DNA of 64,000 nucleotides, from assembly GCA_963576565.1 (NCBI GenBank), contig OY755042.1:6472372-6536371 (forward strand), read 5' to 3'. Source of the stretch: Aspidapion aeneum. Lineage: Eukaryota; Arthropoda; Insecta; Coleoptera; Brentidae. Both the position numbers and the translations under genes were made by a program. Positions 1 to 10,416 of this stretch are shown piece by piece (the stretch's first letter is position 1; every line of letters begins with the position of its first letter). A model generated the notes under the pieces. That model worked only from the letters and a program-made list of their open reading frames with translations, ran no database searches and was not told where the DNA came from.

Positions 1-720
1 AACCGACCGACAACGCCAAGTTGTCTCCGTGCACCAATTAAATGTGCACATAAGCTAGCCCAGGTAGCAAGGTCACGTTTTTTAAACGTCAAAAAAAGGT
101 CATTTTTGATTACTATTGACGTCTCTAACCTGACGTGTAATTAACCTTTAAATGACGTTCAAAAGACACACCCAAAATGACGTTATTTTTAGACGTTTGA
201 AGCAATATGACGTATTTGGGACCAAAACAGAACATCAGTGACCTATTTATGACTTTTTTAAACTCGTCGGAATATATATTCCCTGCAGTTGAGAACACTG
301 AAGGAAACTTAGACGTGGAAGTCCTAGAACAGGTACAGATCAAAATAGACCTAAACCTAGGCTTAGACATCTCCACCTGGAAGTCTGGAAGCGAAAGAAG
401 CCTCGAAGTTTGTCTTGATTTAATATTTAATTTATTTTACATACATACCCCCACATCTCGTATAAATCCGGTCAAGTACTGACTGGGGCACCATCTATGT
501 AAGTATGAGTGTATCTCCCTTGGACAAAGTGTGCAATGTGGGTAGTGACCCATATATGACGTGTTTAAGACGTCAAAAACTACACGGCAAAAAGGCGTCA
601 AATAACTGACGTCTTAAAGACAACATTTTTTGGTAGATGGCCTGCTGGTCATCCAAATGACCACTTTTCAACGAAAAAAAGACGTCATTTGATAACCCTG
701 GGAGCACCCAACACAAGAGC
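1..720. other. Non-coding tract rich in ACGTC/GACGT motifs
   Basis: No convincing gene. The two open frames on opposite strands here are short and overlap each other. The core GACGT or its complement recurs about a dozen times, often as TGACGTNTT or AAGACGTCAAA, for example near 86, 117, 131, 152, 178, 208, 556, 571, 608 and 678. The spacing is irregular, so this is not a simple tandem repeat. It could be the decayed end of a transposon with subterminal repeats, or a cluster of CRE-like sites. I see no terminal inverted repeat inside the window, and the left part may be cut off. Confidence 0.4.
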
Positions 721-774
721 ACTACCGACGTAGTGCTCAGATTCCGTGACTGTAAAACTTAGGGATATGTCGTC

Positions 775-798
775 CTCTCTTTCTTTCTTTCTTTCTTT
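775..798. repeat. (TTCT)n microsatellite
   Basis: Short tetranucleotide run of TTCT units. Confidence 0.85.
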
Positions 799-1564
799 GG
801 GTCCAGTTAAGCGCGAATTAAATACGGAGTCCGGCGACGTAGCTTTTAAAACAATTTTATTTCAAAACGACTACGAAATTTTACTTATTACTAAATGAGC
901 ACTAAAGCTAATAATAAAAATATTCTTTGAGCTGTATTTTATTACAAAATATTTAACAATTTAATTTTTGTCATACGGAAAATAGCTTCAAACAGCTAAA
1001 GTCAATTTGATTTAGAAGGAAAAAATACCTGCAATAAAAAAATTTATATCTATAAAAGTGAAGGCAATCAAAAAACAAAATTTTTTTTTCTTTAATTATT
1101 ATATAAAAATATTAATCTGAGCCAAAATAAAATGTGCTAGTTATAAAATTGTGCAGATATAAAAAAAAAATGTTTTTTTTGACTATCCCCCATATATAAT
1201 TTAATAAATTGACAACAATGCCATCATAAGTGTCCATAGACCTTTACTAAGTCATTTTTATGGTCAATTAATTTTGTTCGATCAAGATGTAAGAGTTATT
1301 ATTATTAAAACATACCCAAAAACGACCATTTAACGAACTTTGATCGTTCATATCTCAAAAACTGTACACTGAAAAATTTAACTTTACTTACATTTTACTT
1401 TAGTTACATATCCTACATACTAAAATTATAGCCAATTCCACCGAGCCAAAAATTTCCCATAAGGCCTGTGTAAACGGGTGCGGTGTTCTTTCGAGAAAAT
1501 TGCGTACAGGATTTTTTAAAGATGTTTTTTTGATTTTTATCTGTACATTTTATCGAAAAAATAA
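799..1564. other. AT-rich non-coding stretch
   Basis: Very AT-rich sequence with poly-A and poly-T runs and stops in all frames. I see no coding signal, RNA gene or clear repeat. Confidence 0.6.
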
Positions 1565-2585
1565 TTTGTCCGGCGCATAGTTGGACCGGCGCACAATGGG
1601 TTATATGGCGGAGCTAGCACGACATTAGCCCTGTATATGTTTTTTTAAATTATGATAACCAAAACCACCCAAATGTATTGCAGATAGTCCAGTTAATAAA
1701 AAAAATGCAACTGATAAAAAAAGTCTTAATGTATTTCTCTGTAACAGAGCCCCAAAGTTGAAAAATATTTTGAGAGAAAAATGTATGTATTTTTACAGTA
1801 TTTTTAAATAAAAAAAAATGACAATCCAAACAGAACTTTTTGGGTAAATGGGTATCAAGTGGCATAAGCAGTAACTGCACTTTTAAAAACTACTAGTAAT
1901 TTTCTAATTCCAAAACCCTTTTTATGGTTAAAATTTTTTGAAATATATTACGTTTATTTTCGTCTCTATTTTTCTTTGTAAAGCCTGCAGAAACAAGCTT
2001 AGGAAGGCTTAGTAAAATCTCCACCAGAATATTAGAGAGAGGAGTCTATTTGACTAAAAAAACAAAAAATTTGCTGCCCCTCGTTGCTCCTGTTTTTTGG
2101 GGGTAGCCCTAAACACTGCCATGTACGTGGTCTTTATACAATCAGTGTATCAGCCAAATGGAATAAATTCGACAGCGGATTGAATTTAGATTATTCTGAA
2201 AAATCCAAAAGTACTTCGACTAAGATTTTTAACGAGCAATATTTCTGTTCGAATTTTTTTTGTATAAACCCCCTGCAAAGGGGTCTACTCGCATAAAACT
2301 TTTTTTTTCAAATTAGATAACCCCACTTGTGACACCGTGCTCGAAAGTTTATCAAAAAAGAAAAACGATAAACTACTTTTTTTGACACCTGTCAAATATT
2401 AAAAAAAGCTAACCTTTACTTTTTTGCCATTTTTAGACAATAAAAAACATCCTTTTAAGTAAAATTTATAATTTAATTAAAAAATTGAAGTAAAAAGTTA
2501 GTAACATCCAACCTCTTTTGCAACTGGTAGACCCAACTTGTGAAAACTTGTTCGAAAGCTTATTAAATAAGAAATAATATGGTGC

Positions 2586-3240
2586 GTGATCCTAAACCCC
2601 GAAAACCCCCCCACTATCCTTAAAGGTGGAGTGTTTCCAACTTTAGAGCTTTATAATATTGTATTGTCGCTGTAACTATAAGTCCATACCAAATTTGATG
2701 TTGATCGGATATGTACAAGTTGGTCAAAATTGACTTACAAGAGGGACAAGGGCGGCGTCAATTTCACAATTTTAAAAATATAATTAAAAATTCGTGATCC
2801 CTATCCCAAAATTCCCTACATACCAATTTAGAAAAATAACGGACATACTTAGATGGTGCCCTTCCACCCTCTTCAAAGGGGTGAGGGATTGCCAACTTTA
2901 AAGCATTATAATATTGTATTGTATTTGCACTGTAACTTATAATAACTATAAGTCCACAACAATTTTGATGTTGATCGGATATGTACAAGATGGTCAAAAT
3001 TGTCCAAGGGGGAGGGGGGCGTTACTTTCACAATTTTAAAAATCTAATTAAAAATTCTTGATCCCCATCCCCAAAAATCCCTGCATACCAATTTTGAACG
3101 ATATCGGAGATACTTAGATAGTAGCCCCCCCCCCCCAGCATTTTCAAAGCTGTGAACTTCATAATATCAGTATATTGTATGGTCATCGGAACTTTAAGTG
3201 TGTACCAAATTTGAAGTTGATCCGATGTCTAGAAGTGGGT
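2586..3240. repeat. Three degenerate direct repeats of about 210-265 bp
   Basis: Units begin with GTGATCC or TTGATCC near 2586, 2794 and 3059. Each repeats the same order of landmarks: a C-rich patch, TTATAATATTGTATTGT, AAGTCCA, TTGATGTTGATCGGAT, GGTCAAAATTG and CACAATTTTAAAAAT. The third unit is the most diverged. Non-coding. Confidence 0.75.
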
Positions 3241-3284
3241 TAAAACTGAGTTAAAATTGAGTGTCACTAGCGCGACACCGACAC

Positions 3285-3315
3285 CGAACCGAACCGAACC
3301 GAACCGAACCGAACC
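3285..3315. repeat. (CCGAA)n pentanucleotide microsatellite
   Basis: About six units of CCGAA. The complementary repeat (CGGTT)n occurs at 28191-28220, and degenerate forms lie at 55760-55870. Confidence 0.85.
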
Positions 3316-3670
3316 TCCTCATATAACCCATTGTGCGGCGCCCAGTTGTCCCATTCCGGCCAGCAAGAACTGTGCAGTGTGGCCATCTGTAATAACCATT
3401 TAAAAAAGGTACTAAATAAAGTTCTAGCATTTTTCATTATGGTTTATGTATTTTATGAATATTGAATTTGGGGGGCTTTACAAAAGCATTGAACGTAAAT
3501 ACCCAAAAAAAAATGTTAAGGTAGTTTTTTTTAACTAAAAAAAATGCATGATTTTCGGGTGTACTACAGGGATTTCAGGGTTGCAAACTTGGGTGTGAAC
3601 TACCCTCAAAGTTACTAGCGACATATCAAAATTCTGTTTTTAATTCATTCCAATGCGTATCGTATCTCAT

Positions 3671-3690
3671 TTACGTAACAAACGTTACGT
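3671..3690. promoter_or_regulatory. Candidate bZIP-type site upstream of the carrier gene
   Basis: TTACGTAA at 3671-3678 is a perfect palindrome, and ACGTAAC ... GTTACGT is a 7 bp dyad around AAAC. It lies about 65-80 bases before the start codon at 3754. TTACGTAA is the half-site dyad bound by PAR-type bZIP factors (Pdp1/Vrille class in flies). Function here is inferred from position only. No TATA box is obvious. Confidence 0.25.
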
Positions 3691-3753
3691 TTTCGCAAGG
3701 TCGTGGCTATTAATTCCTATTATAAATTGGTATTTTTAGTGAACTTAACAAAA

Positions 3754-3884
3754 ATGGACTTCGCCATTGGGGGCTTAGCTGCGATGGGTGCTTGTGTCTT
3801 TACGAATCCACTAGAAGTTATCAAGACGCGAATGCAACTTCAGGGAGAACTTCAAGAGAAGGGCAAACACAAAGTACATTATAG
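3754..3884 (+). CDS. Mitochondrial carrier, SLC25A34/35-like, exon 1
   Basis: First coding exon of a six-exon gene (exons at 3754, 10266, 11731, 23215, 27922 and 31074) coding 308 residues, the usual length for mitochondrial solute carriers. Such proteins sit in the inner mitochondrial membrane as three repeats of two helices. The SLC25A34/35 group is a poorly characterised subfamily whose substrate I do not assign. Exon 1 codes [16 protein letters not shown] followed by the first carrier signature, [11 protein letters not shown] (P-x-E-x-x-K), and ends within HYR. The ATG is preceded by AAA and matches the family N-terminus. An in-frame upstream ATG at 3703 would add 17 residues unlike the family and was not chosen. 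The exon ends after two bases of the Arg codon at AG|GTTAGT. There is no cleavable signal, as expected for this family. Confidence 0.9.
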
Positions 3885-4040
3885 GTTAGTTTTTTATAGT
3901 ACTATATAGTTTTTTTATAGGTACTAAACCGCTGAACAGATTCTAATAAAATTTTTCTAGGAATCAGCAATTCCAAGCCAGTGGTAAAATTAAAGAACGA
4001 TATATAAAAAAAAAAGATTTATATGCTTCGACCGGAACAC

Positions 4041-4493
4041 TTCAAATTCTACAAGAGAAAATAGAACGTTGATCTCAATGGAAATTCTGCATATTCTACC
4101 TATCAAGCCATTCACAGAAAATTTATAAGAATTATACAAAATTCAAGTATTAGATATTTATTTTTTTCTAAACAAAAAAGTTTTGTTTTGCTTTTACTGG
4201 CTTGCGGCGCCACACATTAATGCGCAGAATCACCACGGATGGTAAATATTAATAAACGAAATAATCCCAACATATATATTTTTGAAATCAAAAAGAAAAG
4301 ATCTATAAAAATCTAAAATAATATTTAGTGTTTTAAATAAAAAAAAACATCTACCTGTCCAATTTTGACATTTAGAATACCCTAAGATTCTTAAACTTAA
4401 AAAATTATGAAACTTTTGTGTTTATCATATTTTGATATCTATTCAAATAAACGTTTGAGATATGGTGTAAAAATATACGGGAAAACCCTGTAC
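4041..4493 (+). repeat. Interspersed repeat family A, copy 1
   Basis: This intron 1 segment aligns with 28398-28903 on the same strand over most of its length. Shared landmarks are TTCAAATTCTACAAGAG at the left, GCTTTTACTGGCTTGCGGCG in the middle, and ATGGTGTAAAAATATACGGG at the right. Non-coding. The short end motif also occurs inverted near 9280-9300. Probably a non-autonomous transposon. Confidence 0.7.
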
Positions 4494-4496
4494 TAT

Positions 4497-5494
4497 CCCA
4501 CAGAGCACAATCACGTGTTTAACACGTAAAAAAAGGCGTGAGAGAAAAAAACGAATGATTTTAAAAGCTGCTAGAAAAAACGTTTATTTCATATATGAAA
4601 ACAAGCTTAATAGGTCATTCATTAACGTTATAAAAAATAACGTTGCTAAAAACTGCGTTGTAATAACGCCATTATCAAATTAAAACAGCAATGTTTTTAC
4701 GTTAGTTTCATGTGATTTTTATCAACGTTAAAATCACATTAGATTCACGCCTTTCCTACACGAATTTTAAAACGCGACTTGCATGGCTTTTCTCCCGATT
4801 ATTTTTAAAGATTTTACTAGCAGCAGCGCCACCTATTGTCGGCATTTTTCACTTTGACGAAATCTATTAGGCGATACTTTGGCCTCTAAACTCCAAAAAC
4901 CTGCTAAGGAACTGATCCCTGTTCCTTTACGATCACGACGCATCTGTTATTAATCTAAGAAAGACACATTAATATACTGTGAATGTGTTTACTGTTAAAA
5001 ATCTTGTTTAGCTTTTAAAAAAAAAACATAATGTATATAGATGGATATATCAGTGGCGCACCCAGGAACGTGTCTTGGGGGGGGCCCGAGGCCTCTTGGG
5101 GGCCGCAGCTAACAAGGCGCCTCTCAAAAATCATGCGACCAAAAAAAAAAAGAAGGTCATCATGATGTGTGGAGAGGGGCCGACCCTTTTGTGTTTTATC
5201 ATCAAATATGTAGAAAATATGTAAAAAAATCAAAGGCTTGGGGGGGCCCGGCCCCCCCCCCTGGGTGCGCCCAAGGATATATAGATATTTTGTCTTGCCT
5301 TTGAGCGCCATCTTTAAAATTGTCTTGAAGTAGTAAACTTTTATAACTTCCTTTCGCGTCTATTTTAAGTTAAAAAATGTTATTAAAAAAACGTGACCAA
5401 AAAAGACGCAGAAAGTTAGTAGGTTTGAGAAATCTTAATCTAGTGGCGATTTAGAACATGTTGAAGAGGACTTTTCAAGTGTGAATTTGGTATT
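4497..5494 (+). repeat. Interspersed repeat family B, copy 1 (interrupted)
   Basis: Aligns with 8333-8861 in the same orientation. Shared landmarks include GTGTTTAACACGTAAAAAA, AACGTTGCTAAAAACTGC, AAAACGCGACTTGCATGGC and GACGCAGAAAGTTAGTAGG. Copy 1 is longer because it carries a 224 bp hAT-like MITE (5051-5274) and some flanking sequence that copy 2 lacks. No coding frame. Confidence 0.75.
5051..5274. mobile_element. hAT-like MITE with 8 bp target-site duplication
   Basis: Starts CAGTGGCGCACCCAGG and ends CCTGGGTGCGCCCAA, an imperfect terminal inverted repeat of about 15 bp. GGATATAT flanks it on both sides (5043-5050 and 5275-5282). An 8 bp duplication with CA(G)-type ends is the hallmark of the hAT superfamily. 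The body is 224 bp with G-runs near both ends and no transposase, so it must move in trans. A solitary matching left end lies at 11843. Confidence 0.75.
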
Positions 5495-5537
5495 CATGAC
5501 CATTTTCTAAAGCCTGCCGAAATTCCAGGCTTTCCAG

Positions 5538-6731
5538 CACCGGCGTAGCTAGCCTTGCTTTTCAGGGGGGGCCGTGGCCCCGGTCTATCTTGAACAAAAA
5601 GCAAACATAGGTTTTAAAGAGTCGTGCAAAGTGTGCAATGAATAAAAAAAAAATACGCGCATTAAATGTTCTAATATTTTAATATAACAAATTTAATAAT
5701 ACATTTACCAACTTATTTATATGTATACACAGGAAGTATGTAATTCAGCCATTCTACAAAGAAAGTTTTCTACGTCGCTGACTGAAAGCGTCTACCACAC
5801 TGTCTAAGTCGACCTCAACATCTTTTTCTATGAATAACAATGACAAACCTGAGTGTCTCTCTTGAGTCATAGTTGTTCTAAGCCAATTAAAAACTCTCCT
5901 CATGGCAGAGAAAGACCTCTCGCAAGTTGCACTTGAAATTGGAAGAATACTCGCAACTTTAAAAAGTTGGTAGAGGTTTGGATAGGTGTTTTCTGCTATA
6001 TGTTGTTTGATAGAATCATGAACAACAGTTTGATTTAACCGAAAAATACAATTCTTTAAAACGGTAATTTCTGCTCTTAGAGTAGAAGTATTTATATTAA
6101 AAATTTCCCGGTATTGCTCGACGAATTTATTCCATTTAACGACGTGGGAAAACTTAATATGAAAATGGTTATGAAATTGTCACCAAAATCGGAAAATTTT
6201 CATAAGACACTAAACGCTAACCTCCAAAAAACTAAAAAGATTATTATATTAATTTTAGAAAAACAGTTTAAAAAGGTCTTTTATAACCTTACGACATCTA
6301 CAACCCGATTTCGGAAACAGAGGGGCAAAGGTCGCTGTCTTTATTAAATGCGAAATTTAACTTACACTTCTATAATATTTTACAAGATGTCGCCAATATG
6401 TATGAAATATTCAATATGCATAATTATGTAAAAAAATATTTTCGGGAAATTGCATAAGTGCAGAAAAGTTACCGATAATTTAAAGAGAAAAAGCATAATT
6501 CCGCAAGACAAGGGATTTTCCTGAAGTGTAAACATTATCTGAATGATTTTAAATTTTAATGCACCTATTTTATTTGAATATTTCCCGAATAATAATAGAA
6601 AAGTATGTATTTTCAGCGTCATGTTCTTTTACTAGTAGTCGGTAGAGGAGGCCTAAAATATCTGAGGGGGGGCCTGAGGGACTTCAGGGGGGGGCCAGGC
6701 CCCCCCTGGCCCTCCCCTAGCTACGCCAATG
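5538..6731. mobile_element. hAT element, internally deleted, with 8 bp TSD
   Basis: Terminal inverted repeats of about 15 bp (CACCGGCGTAGCTAG at the left, CTAGCTACGCCAATG at the right) are flanked by an exact 8 bp duplication, CTTTCCAG, at 5530-5537 and 6732-6739. At 1194 bp it is far shorter than an autonomous hAT. G-rich blocks lie just inside both ends. It keeps the 3' part of a transposase gene on the minus strand. Confidence 0.85.
5754..6170 (-). pseudogene. hAT transposase C-terminal fragment
   Basis: The minus-strand frame ending in a stop at 5754-5756 reads through a typical hAT C-terminal dimerisation region. It contains NTYPNLYQLFKVA, then SSATCERSFSAMRRV, then a segment rich in LRTTMTQERH and LSLLFIEKD. 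SxATCERSFS is diagnostic of hAT transposases related to ZMYM-type proteins. Upstream the frame stays open past VEQYREIF near 6110, but no start, no BED finger and none of the N-terminal catalytic aspartates are present. The fragment lies inside the 5538-6731 element and is presumably a deletion derivative. Confidence 0.75.
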
Positions 6732-6739
6732 CTTTCCAG

Positions 6740-8330
6740 GCGAATTTAGTAAATTTTAAAATGACGTCAAAAAAGTGGGCGTCTGTACACGAAACTAAAA
6801 ACGAAGCATTAATTTATTATTGTTTTCTGATATAGTAAAAGCATTTGTAATTTGTTTTGGTTTCTTATTTATAAATGCTGCATCTTGAGCTTGAATTCTT
6901 ATTTCTGCAAGAAGACGATTCGATGTTCAGGAATCTTGTTTTGTATTGCCCAAGCAATACAAGTATTAAACGCTGACACTGCATCATCATCTTTTACTAA
7001 ATACGGAGTTTCGAAAATATCGTCCCAGTTGTCATCAGAATCGGAATCTTTACTATCAGTTAATGCGTCGCTGATTGCTTCATCGCTCGTAACCCAATTT
7101 TTGATGTCTTCATTTGTTAAGCTCTGGTCAAACTATGGTTTAGTTTTTTTATATCAGTTATCACCTTGCATACTTACTAAAGTTTGGTGGAATATCGAGA
7201 TGGTGTCTGAGAATATTTCACTGAAATTTCGCCGAAATCTGTAGTGCCATTTTGAAAATATCATAAACAACGTCTAACCTCCCATAAGACACAATGTAAA
7301 AGTCAGCCCCCGAGAACAGCCGATTTTTTCAGTGTCGTGGTCTGTATTTTTTTGTTGGTCTTGGACGACGCAGTGTCAGCTTTTAATACTTGTATTGCTT
7401 GGGCAGGGCTATCAAAATGGACGGGCCACGATCCTCCACTTTGTTGACGTCACATCCGGGGCTGATTTTTTTTTGATGGTCACGTTACGACACAGCTGAT
7501 TGTCTTTAACATATTGAAGTTGGAATGACGGTTCATGGATATTTGATTTTTTTTAAAATAAAGCCGTTTTTGAGATTGTTTTTACTATATTCTCGCAGAA
7601 CAATTTTTTTAAAATGTATAGTAAGCCCTAATTTTTCACAGCCGCTTCATTAACTCACACAAAAATTAAGTTTAAAGTAGAAGCGAATGTGACAATCACA
7701 GATGACAAAGTCAAATACATGTCAAATATAACAGTTGGCATGTGGTACATGGCGGGTAATTTGAATTCAAAATAAGGAATGCTAAATCTTGAAGATTTAA
7801 ACCTTTTAATCATGTTGCTTCCTTACAAACCTTTGGTGGAATATCGGGATGGTGTCTGAGAATATTTCACTGAAATTTTGCGGAAATCTGTAGTGCCATT
7901 TTGAAAATATCATAAAAAAACGTCTGACCTCCCATAAGAACCAATGTAAAATTCAGCCCCGGGAGAACAGCTGATTTTTTCAGGGTCGTGGCCTCTATTT
8001 TTGTGTTGGCCTTGGCTTGGGCAATACAAAATAAGATTCCTGAACATCTAATCGTCTTCCTGCCGAAACTAAGAATTCAAGCGCAAGATGCAGCATTTAA
8101 AAATAAAAACAGACAAGAAAAACAATTGCTTTTACTATTTCAGAAAACAATAATAAATTAACGCTTCGTTTTTAGTTTCGCTTTTTTCGTTAATAATTTT
8201 ATGTACATTCTACATGCATAATATAATACGGATACATAGTTATTTAGTACATAAGGTACATTTACGTGTACAGTCGCCCACTTTTATAATGTCATTTTAA
8301 AATTTACTAAATACGTCTGGAAAACCTGCC
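6740..8330. repeat. Composite repeat (family C): inverted arms plus a duplicated unit
   Basis: The outer arms 6740-6960 and roughly 8013-8328 are inverted copies (shared landmarks GCAAGAAGACGATT/AATCGTCTTCCTGC and AAACAATAATAAATTA). Inside, 7190-7380 and 7830-8022 are direct copies of a unit with GGTGTCTGAGAATATTTCAC. The segment 7405-8010 recurs inverted at 23545-24151. No intact frame; the 130-residue frame at 6852-7244 looks fortuitous. It fits a DNA transposon with a second copy nested or rearranged in it. Confidence 0.55.
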
Positions 8331-8332
8331 CA

Positions 8333-8861
8333 CATAGCACAATCATGTGTTTAACACGTAAAAAAGGCGTGAGAAAAAAAACAAGCTTAATAGGTCATCT
8401 ATTAACGTTATAAAAATAACGTTGCTAAAAACTGCATTGTAATAACGCCATTATCAAATTAAAACAGCGTTTTACGTTATTTTTAAGTGATTTTTATCAA
8501 CGTTAAAATCACATTAGATTCACGCCTTTTCTACACGAATTTTAAAACGCGACTTGCATGGCTTTTCTACCGAATATTTTTGAGATCACGATCACGACGC
8601 ATCTGTTATTAACCTGATAAAGATACATTAATATTCTGTGAAAGTGTTTACTGTTAAAAAATCTTTAAAATTATCTTGAAGTGTTGTAGTCTTAAATTAG
8701 TGAACTTTTATAACTTCCTTTCTCGTCAATTTAAGTTTAAAAAATGTTATTAAAAAAAACGTGACAAAGAAAGACGCAGAAAGTTAGTAGGTTTGAGCAG
8801 TCTTAATCTAGTGGCGTTTTAGAACAGGTTGTGGAGGACTTTTTAAGTGTGAATTTGGCAC
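8333..8861 (+). repeat. Interspersed repeat family B, copy 2
   Basis: Uninterrupted relative of 4497-5494. It lacks the MITE present in copy 1 and has a short deletion around that position, near 8665. Confidence 0.75.
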
Positions 8862-10265
8862 ATAAAAATAACGAGGGTAAAAAAGACGTTATATATACAG
8901 CACCAGAAACTTCAGCAAAAAGTACATTTTTATAGCTTGATTTCTCCTTGTTTTTAAGTTATCTTTAAGCATTTAGATTTAACAAAATAAATACTACAGT
9001 ATGAGGTTGTTTAAAAGTAAAAAAAAACTTTGTTATTTTTGTTCACATTAATTTAACGTTGATGTGATTTTGGTGCTATGTGGGTGGAATTTCAGCAGGC
9101 TTTAAAAACTGCTAAAGAAAATCGTTTAATAAATCATGATGGTTATTTAAAAATATGCGGTGCTACCAAACAACACACTATTTTTTTGTATTCTACAAAT
9201 GTACCAAAAATAAGAGGACAAATAGTGGGCGAGTGTACATATTTCAATAATATATTTAAATATGTTATTAATATAGTAAAGGGTTTTCCCGTATATTTTA
9301 GATTCTGATTCTTACATTTTTAACAGCAGCTAAAAGTAATTTTTACAAATTAATTAAAAAATTAATTAAAAATGAACCGAACCCATTAACACCCAGAACT
9401 GCTAGGCCCTATGGATGGCTGTAGGTGTCTACTGGCGCCAATTTTTGTAAAATTTATTGTTTTTTAATTTCACCCCTGGTTTGAAAACAATGTTCTTTTC
9501 AAAATAAATAATTTTACAAAACATTTAACTTTTAAATAGTCTGCCTAGTATTTATATTTTTTAGAATATGATAATTTGTTGTTTTTAATTTATTTTCGGT
9601 CATGGCCAAAAGCTTAGTTAGAACTTTTCTTTTAGTGAAACTGAAAAAATTATAATGAGCGTAAAATGATATAAAATCGATGTGGGTTTATCAGCAAATA
9701 TTTCGTAAAAATAGTACAATCGTATTTAAAATCCACAATAACGATAAAGAAATAAGCTACTTAATAAAACCAAAAACTATCCAACAAGCCCTTATATCGG
9801 AGGCGAATTTTCGTGCTATATGTTTTGAAACAGTGTGGTTCAATAAATACGTCATCAATTTGTGACGTTTTATATCTATATTTTCGAATTTATGGGCGTT
9901 ATACAATGAAATACCGTTCATAGAGGTGTAAATTGTGAATTTATTGTCAATATTTTAGTAAAAACTAAATAAAATTAAGAAACAATGTCTCAATTAAAAA
10001 ACAAAATTTTAACATTGATTTTTTAATATTGATTTTTCAGCTAAACGTCAAAAAGTGACATAACATCAACTTTTCATTGAAACCGGAATCTGTGATTCGC
10101 GGAATCGGAACAGCTATATATAGTGGGAGTGCTCACTCCTCGTCACTCCCCGGGGAGTTTTCGCTCGGGGAGATTTAAAGAATACTGACACAGGAAAGGA
10201 ACACTAAAGCCTTTTTAGGAACACGTGTCACATAAACAAAAAAATATTACAAACTTTTTTTTTAG
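8862..10265. other. Remainder of carrier intron 1
   Basis: AT-rich intron sequence. Two small open frames (9078-9308 and 9680-9865, 76 and 61 residues) match nothing I recognise and have the composition of random AT-rich DNA. Intron 1 spans 3885-10265 and ends in a T-run followed by AG at 10264-10265. Confidence 0.6.
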
Positions 10266-10378
10266 AAACATTTTTCATTCAGGCTATGTAATTGCCAAAA
10301 CAGATGGGCTAAGAGCACTTCAACAGGGTCTTGGACCAGCACTTATGGTACAGTTGATTATGAATGGGCTCCGATTAG
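10266..10378 (+). CDS. Mitochondrial carrier, SLC25A34/35-like, exon 2
   Basis: Follows a strong polypyrimidine-AG acceptor and begins with the third base of the Arg codon split with exon 1. It codes NIFHSGYVIAKTDGLRALQ, then QGLGPALMVQLIMNGLRLG. This matches the carrier family segment between helices 1 and 2 and the start of helix 2, including the G-L-x-A-L-x-x-G-L-x-P-A-L pattern. It ends after one base of a Gly codon at G|GTAAGA. The first intron removed here is 6381 bases. Confidence 0.88.
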
Positions 10379-10416
10379 GTAAGAACAAAATATATAATTA
10401 TATATACAAATATTAT

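Larger units (their letters stand above)
1565..3362. mobile_element. Unclassified element bounded by inverted repeats
   Basis: GCACAATGGGTTATATG at 1591-1607 recurs as its exact reverse complement at 3320-3336, and weaker similarity (CCGG, AGTTG, GGCGC) continues outwards on both sides. The 1.8 kb between holds no coding frame. It contains three degenerate direct repeats and a pentamer run just inside the right arm. This suggests a non-autonomous DNA element or foldback. No target-site duplication was identified, so the ends are approximate. Confidence 0.4.

Noticed and set aside
3703..3753. Upstream in-frame ATG of the carrier gene
   Set aside because: Would add 17 residues not seen in the family, with a weaker start context than the ATG at 3754.
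6852..7244. 130-residue plus-strand frame
   Set aside because: Lies in a family C repeat, overlaps an inverted copy without the frame, and has no recognisable domain.
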